Below are positions 1 through 29,573 of a DNA stretch of 64,000 nucleotides, piece by piece. The stretch lies in assembly GCF_036373705.1 (NCBI RefSeq), contig NC_089857.1, positions 42,968,784 through 43,032,783 of the forward strand, written 5' to 3'. The notes under the pieces were generated by a model that worked only from the letters and a program-made list of their open reading frames with translations, did no database searches and was not told where the DNA came from. Position 1 is the stretch's first letter, and each line of letters begins with the position of its first letter. This stretch comes from Amia ocellicauda (taxonomy: Eukaryota > Chordata > Actinopteri > Amiiformes > Amiidae). Position numbers and translations under genes: made by a program.

Positions 1-16850
<16,850 letters not shown>

Positions 16851-18705
16851 AATTTAGAAAAGATCTAACTTGGGGAGGGGGGGAGGGGGAGGGGGGGCTA
16901 CAGTTGGGCTAAAAAGCTTATTTCGCTCCAGTATGGCACCATAACAAGCGCATGGCCGATGTCCTCTGCGTTGTGTTTAATTCCTGGGCTTGTGGATCAG
17001 GGTTCAATATTGTTCTTAAATGGGAGTCTGCCAGAAGGTTCTACTGGCGTCTCGATTCATGTCCTCCGCGGGCGATGTGAGGATCCATCCGTTAAAGTAC
17101 TTCAAGTAATTCCACAGCAGTCAGTAGATCTATACAGAGGGTCTGTCTCGAGCTGTCCATCTGTGTACCTGGAAATAAAAAACAGAATATGTTAGATGAA
17201 TACGTGAAAGAGGCATTTAAAATGATATATATATATACAAACACAATATCCTGTTGACGACAAATGTGCTAGGGTGAAATGAAAGTTTATTTTTTTGTTC
17301 ACATAGATTGTTCAATTGCTTTAATGCAGTTCACAGTTTAAAAGGATTGTTAATGAAAAATTGATATTTCCACTCTGGCTGTGTGTGTGTGTGTGTGTGT
17401 GTGTGATTATATATGTAGCTACATGCATACAAGCAACATGTAGAGTAAAACTGATCTATGGCTGCTCTAACTATATTCTACAATGTCCCGATGGATGGGT
17501 TGGAGACGTTGCGAGTCTGCTGCCCCAGGACAGCCTCATTTTCCAGCTCCAGTCAAAACAACAAACTGCTGAAGTTAAGAGGAGCTCGTGCGGCCGTTTC
17601 CGCCAGCGCCTGCAGTCAGTGCAACATCTGGCCCGAGCGGATCACTTCATTGCGAGATCTTCTGACTTAGATGCTGAGGCCAAGTCTGAGACTGAAAATC
17701 AACGGGTGTTTTCTGCGTGGATCAGCGAGCAGGGCACTTCAAATTCCAGACACTTTACATATTTCTGCTGGGGATGCTTTGGGAAACTGAAGCCAATGGG
17801 AGTCTAATAATAATCATAATAATAATAATTGCTCTCCACCCTATTAAATACAGCAATTCTCTGCTTGGATGGCGGCCAATATTACAGACTCTGATGCACC
17901 GTTGACTAAAACCCACAACATGTCATTGTCCCGACTGCTGGGAGCGCCTGGCAACACTGTGGCTTAACCTAAAGCATCTACATTAGAGTGAGGTGATGCA
18001 TTTTTACTTATTTATAATGATTTTTTTTTCTTTGCATGGTGACCATTGTTGATTACACTTCCAAACGTTTGCTGTCCATGACTTTTGAAATTCACATTTC
18101 AAAGTAAAGACAAAAAACCTTCCTAAACCCTTCAATGTCACCTGTGTGTCTGCAACTCAGCATGACTGTGAGGAGGAGCCGAGTGGTTGGAGTGATAGAC
18201 TCCTAGCTAGTGATTTTAGAGAGGGGTGCATTATTCATCGCTATAGCACATTTAGTGGATAACGGATAACTTAACTAATGCTTAGTTTCTTCATCCCAAA
18301 ACAGCACATCTCTCCAGCAGACCTGCTATCACTGAACACTCACAATAAACCAGGTGTCTCCTTCTTTACTGAAAACATGCTGGGTTGCCTTCATCATGTA
18401 GCCAACGTGTAAAAAGAAACAAATACTCATATTTTAAAGCGCTATAGCCAGGCGTCGTTTGCTAATAAAATTCATATACCACATTCGAGTTCAGTTGCAC
18501 TTTTTTTTGTCTGGGTTTAGTTTAGCAGTTAACATCTCGCAGCCCCATACCAGACAGCAGCAGTAAATCTATTTGGATAAAACGCGTGTGACCCAGACAG
18601 TTGGCACCCAGCCCGACTGCGTCACCCCGGCAGCCCAAATACAAACGAGCGGCTCCTCGCTGCGGAGAAACACGGCAGGACCGGCCGTTCACAGCGCCGC
18701 GGCGC
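16851..18705. other. Region upstream of the ADAMTS6 start codon
   Basis: This holds the unlocated 5' untranslated part of ADAMTS6 or its first noncoding intron. It contains a G-rich run at 16872-16899, a (GT)12 microsatellite at 17381-17405 and an (AAT)n stretch at about 17807-17829. I could not place a first exon or core promoter. Confidence 0.5.
17381..17405. repeat. (GT)n microsatellite
   Basis: About 12 uninterrupted GT dinucleotides, upstream of ADAMTS6. Confidence 0.9.
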
Positions 18706-18717
18706 TCACTCACCTGG

Positions 18718-19228
18718 ACCCGCACACACCCACCCGCACCCACCCGCACACGCACACACCCACACACACACACCCGCACACACCCACACACACCCACCCG
18801 CACACACCCACACACACCCACACACACACACCCACACACACCCACACACACCCACCCGCACACACTCCCACACACACCCACACCCGCACACACACACACA
18901 CTCCCACACACACACACACACACTCCCGCACACACACACACACACACACACACTCCCACACACACACACACACACTCCCGCACACACACACACACACACA
19001 CACACTCCCGCACCCACACACACCCACCCGCACACACACCCGCACACTCCCACACACACCCACACCCGCACACACACACACACACTCCCGCACACACACA
19101 CACACACACACACACTCCCGCACACACACACCCGCACACACTCCCGCACACACACACACCCACACCCGCACACACTCCCGCACACACACACACCCACACC
19201 CGCACACACACCCACACACACACCCGCC
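18718..19228. repeat. CA-rich compound microsatellite (CACA with CCC/CCCG interruptions)
   Basis: About 510 bp of (CA)n broken every few units by CCCA, CCCG or CTCCC. All frames stay open, giving His/Thr/Pro or Cys/Val translations that are artefacts. It lies in GC-rich DNA about 1.9 kb upstream of the ADAMTS6 start codon, near or within its 5' region. Confidence 0.9.
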
Positions 19229-19608
19229 GGCCGGCACTGGCTCCGCGTCTCTAAAGTGTGCAGCTGCGGGAATGAAAGGTCCAGAGCAGCAGTAGCCCAC
19301 CGGCCGGGCTGCACTATCACACCGCCCCGCACAGTACCGTCCCCCGGACTCCTGCGTGCAGCGCAAACTGAAATACACTTGGCATGTACAATAAGAGAAA
19401 CAAAGTAAACAGCACTCCGCAACTGTTTTAAACACAATCTTTTGGCAACACTGTTTCAAGTTAAAGCTGCTGTTCTGTGTGTACACTTTGTAACACACTC
19501 ACTGTGTCGGTCTGTCTCACACATTGCTACAGTGCGCAGCTGGCGCTCAGGCAGTTACCGTCTGCGTGTTCATTGTGAAGCCCTGGGCAGAGCAGAGCAG
19601 AGACCCGT

Positions 19609-19728
19609 CCGCACCGCACCGCCCCGCACCGCCCGGCCCGGCCCGGCCCGGCCCCGCACCGCACCGCACCGCACCGCACCGCCGCTCCGCCGCACCGCAC
19701 CGCCGCACCGCCGCTCCGCCGCGCTCAG
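19609..19728. repeat. GC-rich (CCGCA)n / (CCCGG)n pentamer array
   Basis: About 120 bp of CCGCACCG-like pentamers, with CCCGG runs and CCGCCGCTC variants. It is very rich in CpG and could lie within a CpG island for the ADAMTS6 first exon, which I could not place. Confidence 0.8.
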
Positions 19729-20227
19729 CGCCCTGCCTTCCCCTGCCTCCGCTGGCGCTCCACAGCTCTGGCACTTATTCTCATGCCGGAAAAAAACCCT
19801 GGAGTTTCTCTTCTTGGAAAGAAAGAAGCCGCTTCAGAGAATCCACTGCCTTGGCAGAAAATGCAGCTCCATCAATTCATTTACAAAAAACAACAAAAAC
19901 CGTTTTATTGGATGTATTTCTTAATAAGTATGTTTCAGGTATTTGTTAGTCCTGTTTGCTTGTTTGTTGGCTTTGCAAAGAAAAAGTGGACAATGCCTTC
20001 TGGAACAGAGCTGTATTGATGTATATATCCAGATCCAGTGTTGCGGGGCAGGCAGGACAGCGCAGTGTAAAGCAGCAGCCTCACACCGCCGGCCTATAGC
20101 CAACTTTCGAGCTACTTTTTTTTCTACGTTTGGCAGCTTTCACTGGGAGGTTCGCCATGACGTCACTGCAGATGTTCCTCCGTGGGCTGTCAGCTGTGCG
20201 CATGTGCGGCTCCGAGCGAGAGGGGGA

Positions 20228-20968
20228 GGGGGTCTGGGGCACAGAGTGGGGTGTGGGGTGCTGTCTGGCGGGGTGTGGGGTGTGGGGTGCTGTCTGGCGG
20301 GGCGCGGGGTGTGGGGTGCTGTCTGACGGGGTGTGGGGTGTGGGGTGTGGGGTGCTGTCTGGCGGGGTGTGGGGTGTGGGGTGCTGTCTGGCGGGGTGCA
20401 GGGCGCGGGGTGTGGGTGCTGTCTGGCGGGGTGCGGGGCGCGGGGTGTGGGGTGCTGTCTGGCGGGGTGTGGGGTGTGGGGTGCTGTCTGGCGGGGTGAG
20501 GGGTGTGGGGTGCTGTCTGGCGGGGTGCAGGGCACGGGGTGAGGGGTGTGGGGTGCTGTCTGGCGGGGTGCAGGGCGCGGGGTGTGGGGTGCTGTCTGGC
20601 GGGGTGCAGGGCGCGGGGTGTGGGGTGCTGTCTGGCGGGGTGAGGGGTGTGGGGTGCTGTCTGGCGGGGTGCAGGGCGCGGGGTGTGGGGTGCTGTCTGG
20701 CGGGGTGAGGGGTGTGGGGTGCTGTCTGGCGGGGTGCAGGGCGCGGGGTGAGGGGTGTGGGGTGCTGTCTGGCGGGGTGAGGGGTGTGGGGTGCTGTCTG
20801 GCGGGGTGCAGGGCGCGGGGTGAGGGGTGTGGGGTGCTGTCTGGCGGGGTGCTGGGCGCGGGGTGTGGGGTGCTGTCTGGCGGGGTGCAGGGCGCGGGGT
20901 GTGGGGTGCTGTCTGGCGGGGTGCGGGGTGTGGGGTGCTGTCTGGCGGGGTGCGGGGTGCGGGGTGCA
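20228..20968. repeat. G-rich minisatellite (core GGGGTGCTGTCTGGCGGGGTG)
   Basis: About 740 bp of tandem G-rich units of variable length. By count, the core GCTGTCTG occurs 21 times, separated by combinations of GTGGGGTGTGGG, GCAGGGCGCGG and GAGGGGTG blocks. The plus strand is strongly G-biased, with many runs of 3-5 G. The open frames across it are artefacts of the repeat. Confidence 0.92.
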
Positions 20969-20980
20969 CCCAAGAAAGCA

Positions 20981-23900
20981 AGGAAGCCCGTCAAACGATT
21001 TGCATTACAATATTGTATTGCAATACTATACATATATATACACACACATACATGAGATGCTGTGAGCTGGCCCTGTGCTGCTTGTTTAACTGCATGTTAT
21101 TCTACATTCACACATACATAAGCCCATGCACACATGACTGTGGAGAGAACAGGCTGTGAAGGCCGACTGCAATCAGTGTGAATCCAGATCCATCGCATCA
21201 GCGAAACCTGGGAGAGAAATCATTACATCATTATTTACAATAAAATAGCCACCGTGTGATTTCCCCCTAATTAATGACTGATAATTATGATTAGAAAATA
21301 TGTATGTAAAAAGATCCACATGTTGATTTGAGATCAGGTTTGGCTGATCTGTCCATCATTTGATTTTGATATTATTTATGAATGTATTGCGGAAAAGTTG
21401 TCCCGCATCATATACATCTCCCCAGCAATTCCCATCACACACAGGGGCTGGTCTAACCCACCAATAGGGCTCAGAGCCTTGGTGAGATTTCTGTGATTAT
21501 ATTAAATACCATAATAAGTGTATTATTATTTTTATGAATGGATGTATCCAGAAAACTGCAGCATTCATACTGGTTATATTTTCGTAATAATGTAACAAAT
21601 GCCTTTATATTATGAATTACGGATTAGGGTCGTTTTTATGTTCCAATAATATTAAAACTATACACATGTGAATGAATCATCCCCAGTGAAAACAATTTAT
21701 TAAAAAAATCCAATGCGCATATGGGTGCTCAAATAAATATTTATTTCAAAGTCTCTGTTTTAGGGCCTTATTATTTGTGTTAACTAGCTCTCTTTGAAAG
21801 CAGTGTGCAGTTATCTTTTGCTCATAAATGCTTGTTTGGGGCGCCATCATGTGGCCTTGTAGGAACATACAAGCCACCAAAAGAGTCTCCAGAAGAGGAC
21901 AACAGGATTTAATGGCCAGGTCTACTGTCCACCCATGTCCACATGGACACAGCATGGGAGTATGTAACACAACAGCGGTTCGAGGAAGATACATTTCAAC
22001 TACTCAAGAGTACTGATCTCAGTCCAGTAATCGAGCAATTCTACCAAACATCCCATTATACCAAACCACACCATCAGTACCCCCATGCCCAGTTCTTCTG
22101 ATCATCAGAAATCTCAAGACATTTCGCTTTTAATTCACAGACGTTCCAGCACGTCGTCCCAGAAAAGATCACCCAGCACAGAAAGCGCCCAACTCTGGCA
22201 CTGAAAGGGCTTTGTTTTCACTCAGATAAGGTGTTTTAATACCTGTGGAGCTGAATGGCACACTGATTCATAAAAAAAAACAAAGCCAATATTTGTATTG
22301 GAGTGCCATTTCCATTTCCTGCATTGGCCAACTAAAAATAAATAATGTTCACATTTGATTAGATTACTGTATATCAATTTATCATCCAACAAATCATTAT
22401 TTGCTTTCATAGCACGTACACGCTGAGACTGGATTCATACTCTGGAAAGCACCTGTATCAAACCAACAGATGTGTGTATATATATATCAATCTAACAATA
22501 CACTGCATATTAATATTATCATGAATGTAAATAGGTTTTACGTGACGTAAAATCATATAATAACTTGGCCTAAGCTTAGAAGAGCAGAACCTTGGATTTG
22601 TCAAATCAAAACCTTTACAGACATTAAACCCCATATGGTTTTGTAAATACAATAATACCCAGCAGGGAGGTCAGGGTTTATATTGACATCATTATCTTTG
22701 TCACCTAACAGGGCTGGGTTATTTAAGATCGTGTCAGTGATGCAGAGCTGCGTTGATAACAACGGGGTGGCTGTGTTTCCGTTTTGTGACGCTACACGTG
22801 AGTGACTCTCTCCCACAGCGCTGTATGCCAAGAGACATCGAAGACTTTCAATTGATCTCCATGATGAACAAGCATAACAGCAGGCCTCAATTATAGAAAT
22901 ATATATTCTATTATTTTTAAAATTAATTTATTTTAACTGAAACAAAAGGTTTGATCTGATGATGCATACATTTCTAAACAGGTACACAAAGCTCAGCATT
23001 ACACAAACGTGTGACTCTTATGTGTATTTTAAAACAGCTTCATCATATTCATATTATAACAGATGATTCATGACAGTTGAACAGTGTGAAGTGTTAGGCA
23101 CAGACAATGTACACTACACAGCTCAGAGCAAAGACATGCCCCAGACTTTCAGGACCTAGATAAGCTCTCTGTCAAGCTGTTATATGAGTGTCTAAGCAAG
23201 GTGGGAAGATCCCGCTCCATTTCCATAAACAGTTTTCAGATATACACCTGTAAGGACCTCCAGACTGCACACACACTCGTCCCTGATTGATATACACAAG
23301 TCTATTCTCTTCTTCCATCTTAAACACATTTTTGTACACATTCCTTTTACATTCCTTTCCAAACAAAAGAGTCAGTCAGTAGGCTACACGAGCGCCAGTC
23401 CGTTCTCCGAGTGAATTCACAACAACAATAATTCAGACTAGTCACCATTAAAAATGATGCTACAAGTTCACACATACTTTGACACGAATTACTGGCACAA
23501 TCATCAAAAACATATGAGACGCCAAAGGTAGCAGTGCAGTATAATGGGCCACAAGCAGGAAACAAAAGTGACAGTCAAGTAGAATTGAGATATGGTATTG
23601 TAATAGGGAACTGCAGTCATAGGGGACAAGGTGCGTCTTAGGGGTCAGATTGGTCTAGAGGACAAGGCATGTTGTAGGGGACAGCTGACGTGGTACAGGA
23701 TGTGGGTCTTCAGCCTATATGTGTATCTGTATGGTTATCCGTCTGTGTGTGTGCTTGACAAGGAAACTGGAGACTGGAGGCCCTGCAGCACCTTCTACTG
23801 TACTGTACTGAGAGAGGCGGTTACAGCTGCGGTCATTTAAATTTCAAAATCACATATTTAGTCGTTGATAACTTTATTTTAATTATTTGTTTTTTTTGCT

Positions 23901-24479
23901 TTCGTAAAATCATCACTGATCGAAGGCACAGAACCCGTGATTCAGAGACGAGGCCTCATTTTAACACGTATCTAGACTACCTTCTGAATTCGTCTCCACT
24001 AAAGACGGTATTTTTCGGTTTCCAGTCGACACTTTGCAAAATCTATATTAACAATTGCATGCCTATCATTTGGCATTTGGTGTGTCTAATGCATGTGTGT
24101 TTATCTCCTGTGTCCTGTGCTTTGGATCTGCAGGCCCAGGGCTGGAGACCCCTGCAGAGTTGAGAAATGCCGTAATATAATAGGGAAAGTGTTAATGAAG
24201 GAGAAATACATCTATAGATATTTCTCCATTGATGTGTTTATTTTGATTAATTGTAGTATTAGTTTCTTAAAATATTTAGTGGCGCTAGATGTCACGACTG
24301 TGAGATGCTTTACTGGTGCAGTATACCCAATACTAATTGAGAAATCGTCGTTTTGTTTAGAAGACTGCAGTTCTGCGCGGCTCCACCAATGGGATCGCTG
24401 GGATTCTGCAAATGTGCGCAGAAATGTGGGGATCTGCGCAACAAGAACGCAACTCAAAAGAGATGCCGGCATTGGAACA
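20981..24479. other. Gene-free interval between ADAMTS6 5' region and PPWD1
   Basis: AT-rich unique DNA with short simple repeats (TATA/CA near 21028-21048, TATATA near 22477-22488). I looked on both strands for CENPK, the gene expected here from human gene order, and saw no matching exon. No other gene, RNA or mobile element was recognised. Confidence 0.6.
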
Positions 24480-24659
24480 TAGTAAGTTTCCACCAACCAG
24501 ACTCGCCTTGAGAAAGGGGGCGTCTTGTCCTTAGTGAGAAGCTTATTGGCTGGTCCTTCCGTCAATCATTTTCGTCACACCTTAGGATCCTGTCGTTGAT
24601 AGGCTCTAGTGCAGGGGTCAAAGGGTAAGGGGCGGGGCGATATCGTAACAACTGAAGAC
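24480..24659 (+). promoter_or_regulatory. PPWD1 proximal promoter (CCAAT box and GC box)
   Basis: An inverted CCAAT box (ATTGG, 24545-24549) and an Sp1-type GC box (GGGGCGGGGC, 24629-24638) lie just upstream of the PPWD1 start codon, with no TATA box. In human the corresponding promoter is shared with CENPK; no divergent gene is visible here. Confidence 0.6.
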
Positions 24660-24905
24660 ATGGCGTCTTCCAGCAGCGCCAGTGCAGATCAGAAGAGGAA
24701 ACTAGAGCCCGAGGAGAAGAATAATGGCGGCGACGCGGAGGAGGAGGAGGAGGAGGAGGAGGAGTGGATCGGGCCGATGCCGAGCGAAGCCACACAGGCC
24801 AAGAAGAGGAAAGGTTAGAGCATGCTCCCTAAAACAGCGACTCCCCCCGGGCAGGCATGTCTGTGGGCATCTAAACAGACACCAAGCCCACACAGAGAAC
24901 ACATG

Positions 24906-24965
<60 letters not shown>

Positions 24966-27900
24966 TTAATGTAAACGCATGATTTGCGTGTTTGGTCAGC
25001 TAGGCTATGTCGAGGCAGTTACACTCCTGTTTTAAAACTTCAGCACACACAGCTCATTCACTAACACCATTAAGAGTTATTTACATGCATCAGTTCTGGA
25101 CATGTGCCTGTGGTTTGATTGAATGTATTGATTCCTGTCAGTGCTGGAGTTTGAGCGGGTTTACCTGAACAACCTGCCCTCCGCCGCCATGTACGAGAAG
25201 AGCTACATGCACCGTGACGTCATCACCCACATAGTCTGTTCAAAGTAAGGCATCTTTTATTTCTCTCTCTCGTTGTCTTTCTCTATATAAAACAGCATTC
25301 ACCCACGATTTGAATTCACTAAAGTTAAAGACACTTGCTTTGAAAAATGGACTGTCTGTGAGAGAGTTTGTAGTGCCTTTTTTCCTGTCCAGCAGAGATG
25401 TGCCATCTATTCAAATTCAAAAGAGCTTTATTGGTGTTATTGGAGTAGATGGTATTGATTGTCCTTCCAAGACAGACAACTAAAGTCATCCCTCTTCTCT
25501 GCAGGACTGACTTCATCATAACGGCCAGTCAGGACGGCCACGTGAAGTTCTGGAAGAAGAAGGAGGACCAGGGTATAGAGTTCGTCAAGCACTTTCGGAG
25601 TCATTTAGGTGCGGATCGCCTTACAAAATGCCCTGGATTGTTGGATGCCATGTAACTTCACAGGACAGAATTAAGTGAATGGGGATTTCATGGGAAAAAG
25701 CGTCAAGCCCACCTGTCCAATACTTGTTCTGATGCTTTCTTCAACAGCCATATTGATTGTAGACGTAGTGACACAAACTGTCCAGCTGTTCTTGAGCTTT
25801 CCTCACACTGCCGCTCTCCCCGGCTCTCTGTGCCTCCGCAGGGGTGATCGAGTGCACCGCGGTGAGCGCCGAGGGGGCCTTGCTGTGCACCGTGGGGGAG
25901 GACCGGGCCATGAAGGTCTTCGATGTGGTGAACTTCGACATGATCAACATGCTGAAGCTGGGGTGAGTCCAGCTCCGGGGGAGATTCCTTATTTCGTGTC
26001 GAGACCACACCTGGGGGGTGGATTATTACTGAAGCTACAATCGCATGCCGTGCTACTGTGTTCATAAGAATAATTGAAACTGGTTTGTGCGTCCGGTGTT
26101 CTTGTTCAGATGAATAGTGTTTCTCCACAAAGCTGTGGATCATTTCAGTTTTCATGACTGGTTAAGGTGTGAGTGATTCTGCTTGCCATCATTCACAGTG
26201 ACTAAACAGAAGTCTGAAAGATCATTGTTCCGTGTCTATTGGTTCTATATGTTGGTTTGTCTCTCTCTTCCACCCAAGCTTTCACCCTGGGCAGTGTGAG
26301 TGGATCTACAACCCGGGTGACGCCATCTCCACCGTGGCCTGCTCGGAGAAAGCCACGGGCAAGATCTTCGTGTACGACGGCCGGGGCGACCACGAGCCGC
26401 TGCACTCCTTCAAGCTGCACTCGTCGCCGCTGTCTCAGATCCGGCTCAACGTGCGCTTCAGGGTCATTGTGTCGGCGGACAAGGCCGGCATGCTGGAGTA
26501 CTGGACCGGCCTGCCCAGCGAGTTCCGCTTCCCCAAGAACGTGGACTGGGAGTACAAGACCGACACGGACCTGTACGAGTTCGCCAAATGTAAGACCTAC
26601 CCCACCAGCCTGGCCTTCTCCAGCGATGGCACCAGGATGGCGACGGTCGCCTCGGACCGCAAAGTGAGGATTTTCCGCTTCCTGACGGGGAAGCTGATGA
26701 GAGTGTTTGACGAGTCCCTGACCGTAAGTTTATACCCATCCTTACATACACACACACACACACACACACACACCATACAACTACAGGTCAAAACAGGGCT
26801 CCTTAATGTCCTGAACTACTGGAGCAATTCTACTGTGGGAGCGGTCTGGAGGAGGGGTTAAATCACCTGGGCCTTGACTGCTATCAGAAAGTGTCCAATC
26901 GAGAGGAGCCCATTCGCCCCATCGTGCTCGTTTGGTGTCCATTAATAACTAAGTGATCAAGGATCCTATCCAGTCTGTTTTTGAATGTTCCCAAATTGTC
27001 TCTTCAGCCACATCGCTGGGGAGTTTGTTCAGATTGTGACGCCTCTCTGTGTGAAGAAGTGTCTCCTGTTTTCTGTCTTGAATGCCTTGGAGCCCAATTT
27101 CCATTTGTGTCCCCGGGTGCGTGTGTCCCTGCTGATCTGGAAAAGCTCCTCTGGGTTGATGTGGTCGATGCCTTTCATGGTTTTGAAGACTTGGATCAAG
27201 TCCCCACGTACTCTCCTCTGTTCCAGGGTGAAAAGGTTCACTGTAAATCACATCAGTCACAGAAATCCCTCATCTGGATTTAAAAGCTAAACCTTTCACA
27301 GATTTTGACGTTGGAAGGCAGGACAAATAGCGACTGGCTGATGCATTCTGTGGCGGCTGTGACTGATCAAGGTGCAGGAACCCTCTGACTTGCGTTTCCC
27401 TCTGACAGATGTTCACAGAGCTGCAGCAGATGAGGCAGCAGCTGCCGGACATGGAGTTCGGCCGGCGGATGGCTGTGGAGAGGGAGCTGGAGAAGATGGA
27501 CGGCATCAGGCTGACCAACATTATCTTCGATGAGACGGGACACTTCGTCCTGTACGGGACCATGTTGGGCATCAAAGTCATCAACCTGGAGACGAACAGG
27601 TAGGCCGGGCCGGATTCCTCTGGTGATCGATTTGTCAGGCGAGTGACCAGATATTGGAGAAATATGAGCCTGACCCCGATTGTGGTTTGTGTTGTGTGAA
27701 GGTGTGTGCGGATCCTGGGAAAACAGGAGAACATCCGAGTGGTACAGCTCAGCCTGTTCCAGGGCATCGCCAAGGCCGTGCAGGTGGCCCCCACCATCGA
27801 GATGAAGGCCTCGGACAACCCCACCCTGCAGAGTGCCGAGCCGGACCCCACCATCTTCTGCACGGCCTTCAAGAAGAACCGCTTCTACATGGTGCGTCCC

Positions 27901-29573
27901 AGTGGGCGGCTCAGGTCCCCCTGGACTCTTCTCAGATCAGTTACTGTATTATTATATAGACGATCTCACACCTGTCCCATTTAATCCCCCCCCCACCAAT
28001 CTGTTCCATCTGTAGTCCAACCCAGGGGGTCAGGGGTCCAGGGAATACCCCAAAAAACCTGGAAACATTTTTTTTTTATTTTAGATCTGTTATAGTGATC
28101 ATCATCTTTGTCTTTGCAATTTATAATTCTATATTTTAAGGTTATTTTTCTGTTGTTGAAATGGATGAGGGACAGCTTAGGGACAATAGAGATGCACGGT
28201 TCTATAAACAGCAGCTAGAACGATGGGATTTGGTTGACAGGTCCTTGCTTGTTCAACTCCCAGTTAGCAGTGGCAGGATTGCAATGTTGCATCATGGGGA
28301 GGATGTGGCGCTGAAGCTGCCAGTCAAGCTGCGCTGCTGTCTTAGTGGCTGTGCTGGTGACCACACACACACGGGGGGGGGGGGGGGGGGAATAGAGTCG
28401 CTCTGCCGCCGCCTTGACTCCTTTCGCTCAGTCTGAACGTACCTGTCGTGCTCGCCAGTTCACGAAGAGGGAGCCGGAGGACACGAAAACCGCGGAGTCG
28501 GACCGGGACGTTTTCAACGAGAAGCCGTCCAAAGAGGAGGTGATGGCGGCGACCCAGGCTGAGGGACCAAAGAGGGTGTCGGACAGCGCTATCATCCACA
28601 CCACCATGGGAGACATCCACCTCAAGCTCTTCCCCGTGGAGTACGTATCATTTCTGTTGAGCTTCGTTACAGAGTTTGTCTAGATCTGCGGAGAGCTTGG
28701 GGCCACTCACGGACGCATTTTTGAGCTCTGATTAGACCTCGAGTTGCTCCTCCGCTCTCCGAATTAGTATTCTGGTCTGCGGAGGGGAGTGTGAGTGTGA
28801 GTGTAGCTGCGCAATATAAACAACTGTAACCTGTAACGTCTCCCGCTTCCCCTTAGGTGTCCAAAAACCGTGGAGAACTTCTGCGTCCACAGCAGGAACG
28901 GATACTACAACGGGCACATCTTCCACCGGGTCATCAAGGTATGTTCCGTCCGTCTTGTAAACCACACGTACCGCATGAAAAGAGACAGGATATGGAATTA
29001 ACACTTCAGGGATTCAGAGTGAAGTTCTGCGCCACCACCATGTCCGAAACCGTGGTCCCTTTAGACCTACGTTAGTTAGCCGTGGCTTTGGGTGCAGCGT
29101 TCACCACCCTCTCCTTTCTCTCTCTCCCAGGGCTTCATGATCCAGACGGGAGACCCCACGGGCACCGGCATGGGCGGAGAGAGCATCTGGGGCGGCGAGT
29201 TTGAGGACGAGTTCCACGCCACGCTGCGCCACGACCGGCCCTACACCCTGAGCATGGCCAATGGCGGGCCCGGCACCAATGGCTCGCAGTTCTTTGTCAC
29301 CGTCGTGCCAACGGTACGCGTGTTTCCCGCCCCTTCGTCGTCCGCGGAGCACGCCAGACCCTCGTGGTGTGAAGTCCTTGTTTTGATCTTTATTTCCCTG
29401 TCCTTCTGGTCCCTTTTTCTTCTCTGCAGCCTTGGCTGGACAACAAACACACCGTTTTTGGGAGAACGACGAAAGGAATGGAGGTGGTGCAGAGGATCTC
29501 GAACGTCAAGATCAACCCGAAGACTGACAAGCCCTACGAGGACATCAGCATCATCAACATTACCATCAAGTGA
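24660..29573 (+). CDS. PPWD1: PPWD1, WD40-repeat peptidyl-prolyl cis-trans isomerase
   Basis: This nuclear cyclophilin-type prolyl isomerase is found with spliceosomes. Exons: 24660-24813, 25142-25244, 25505-25608, 25842-25962, 26279-26723, 27409-27599, 27702-27891, 28459-28640, 28857-28938, 29131-29313, 29430-29573. All phases join to 632 codons plus TGA (human 646). The start ATG has a good context (G at -3 and +4). An in-frame ATG at 24609 would add 17 residues but lacks a human match. The N-terminus has nine consecutive GAG codons (Glu27-35) and a basic KKRK segment. WD40 repeats fill about residues 60-340. The C-terminal cyclophilin domain (about 480-632) has [20 protein letters not shown] with the catalytic Arg, [19 protein letters not shown] and [12 protein letters not shown]. 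An antisense LINE fragment lies in the intron at 26724-27408. TRIM23 converges on it from the right. Confidence 0.98.
24906..24962. repeat. (ATT)n microsatellite in PPWD1 intron 1
   Basis: About 19 uninterrupted TTA units in the 328-bp first intron of PPWD1. Confidence 0.95.
26748..26773. repeat. (CA)n microsatellite in PPWD1 intron 5
   Basis: About 13 CA units, starting 24 bp after the exon 5 donor site. Confidence 0.9.
26886..27241 (-). mobile_element. CR1/L2-like LINE 3' fragment (copy 1)
   Basis: The minus strand encodes the C-terminal end of a LINE ORF2, including [19 protein letters not shown] and [10 protein letters not shown] (27029-27241). It continues into the 3' tail TKRARWG..., which ends at 26886. 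It is 5'-truncated, as usual for LINEs, and lies antisense in PPWD1 intron 5. The family is inferred from these conserved C-terminal motifs; the exact clade (CR1, L2 or Rex1) is not settled. Confidence 0.85.
27892..28458. other. PPWD1 intron 7
   Basis: Contains a T-run near 28069-28080 and an 18-base G-run at 28373-28390. The segment at 28140-28360 does not match any repeat that I can name. Confidence 0.6.

Noticed and set aside
18175-18245. tRNA-like segment (GCCGAGTGGTTGGAGTGATA)
   Set aside because: It resembles a pol III A box, but no matching B box or cloverleaf can be drawn. At most it is a decayed SINE head; not enough to annotate.
18522-19498. Open frames of 217-262 codons (His/Thr/Pro or Cys/Val repeats)
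   Set aside because: They are translations of the CA-rich compound microsatellite.
20130-21159. Open frames of up to 301 codons (Trp/Gly/Val or Pro/Thr/His repeats)
   Set aside because: They are translations of the G-rich minisatellite and have no other support.
26949-27290. Open frames near 26949-27290, 53766-54119 and 56242-56521
   Set aside because: They are either the C-terminal LINE ORF2 remnant or its antisense shadow, not host exons.
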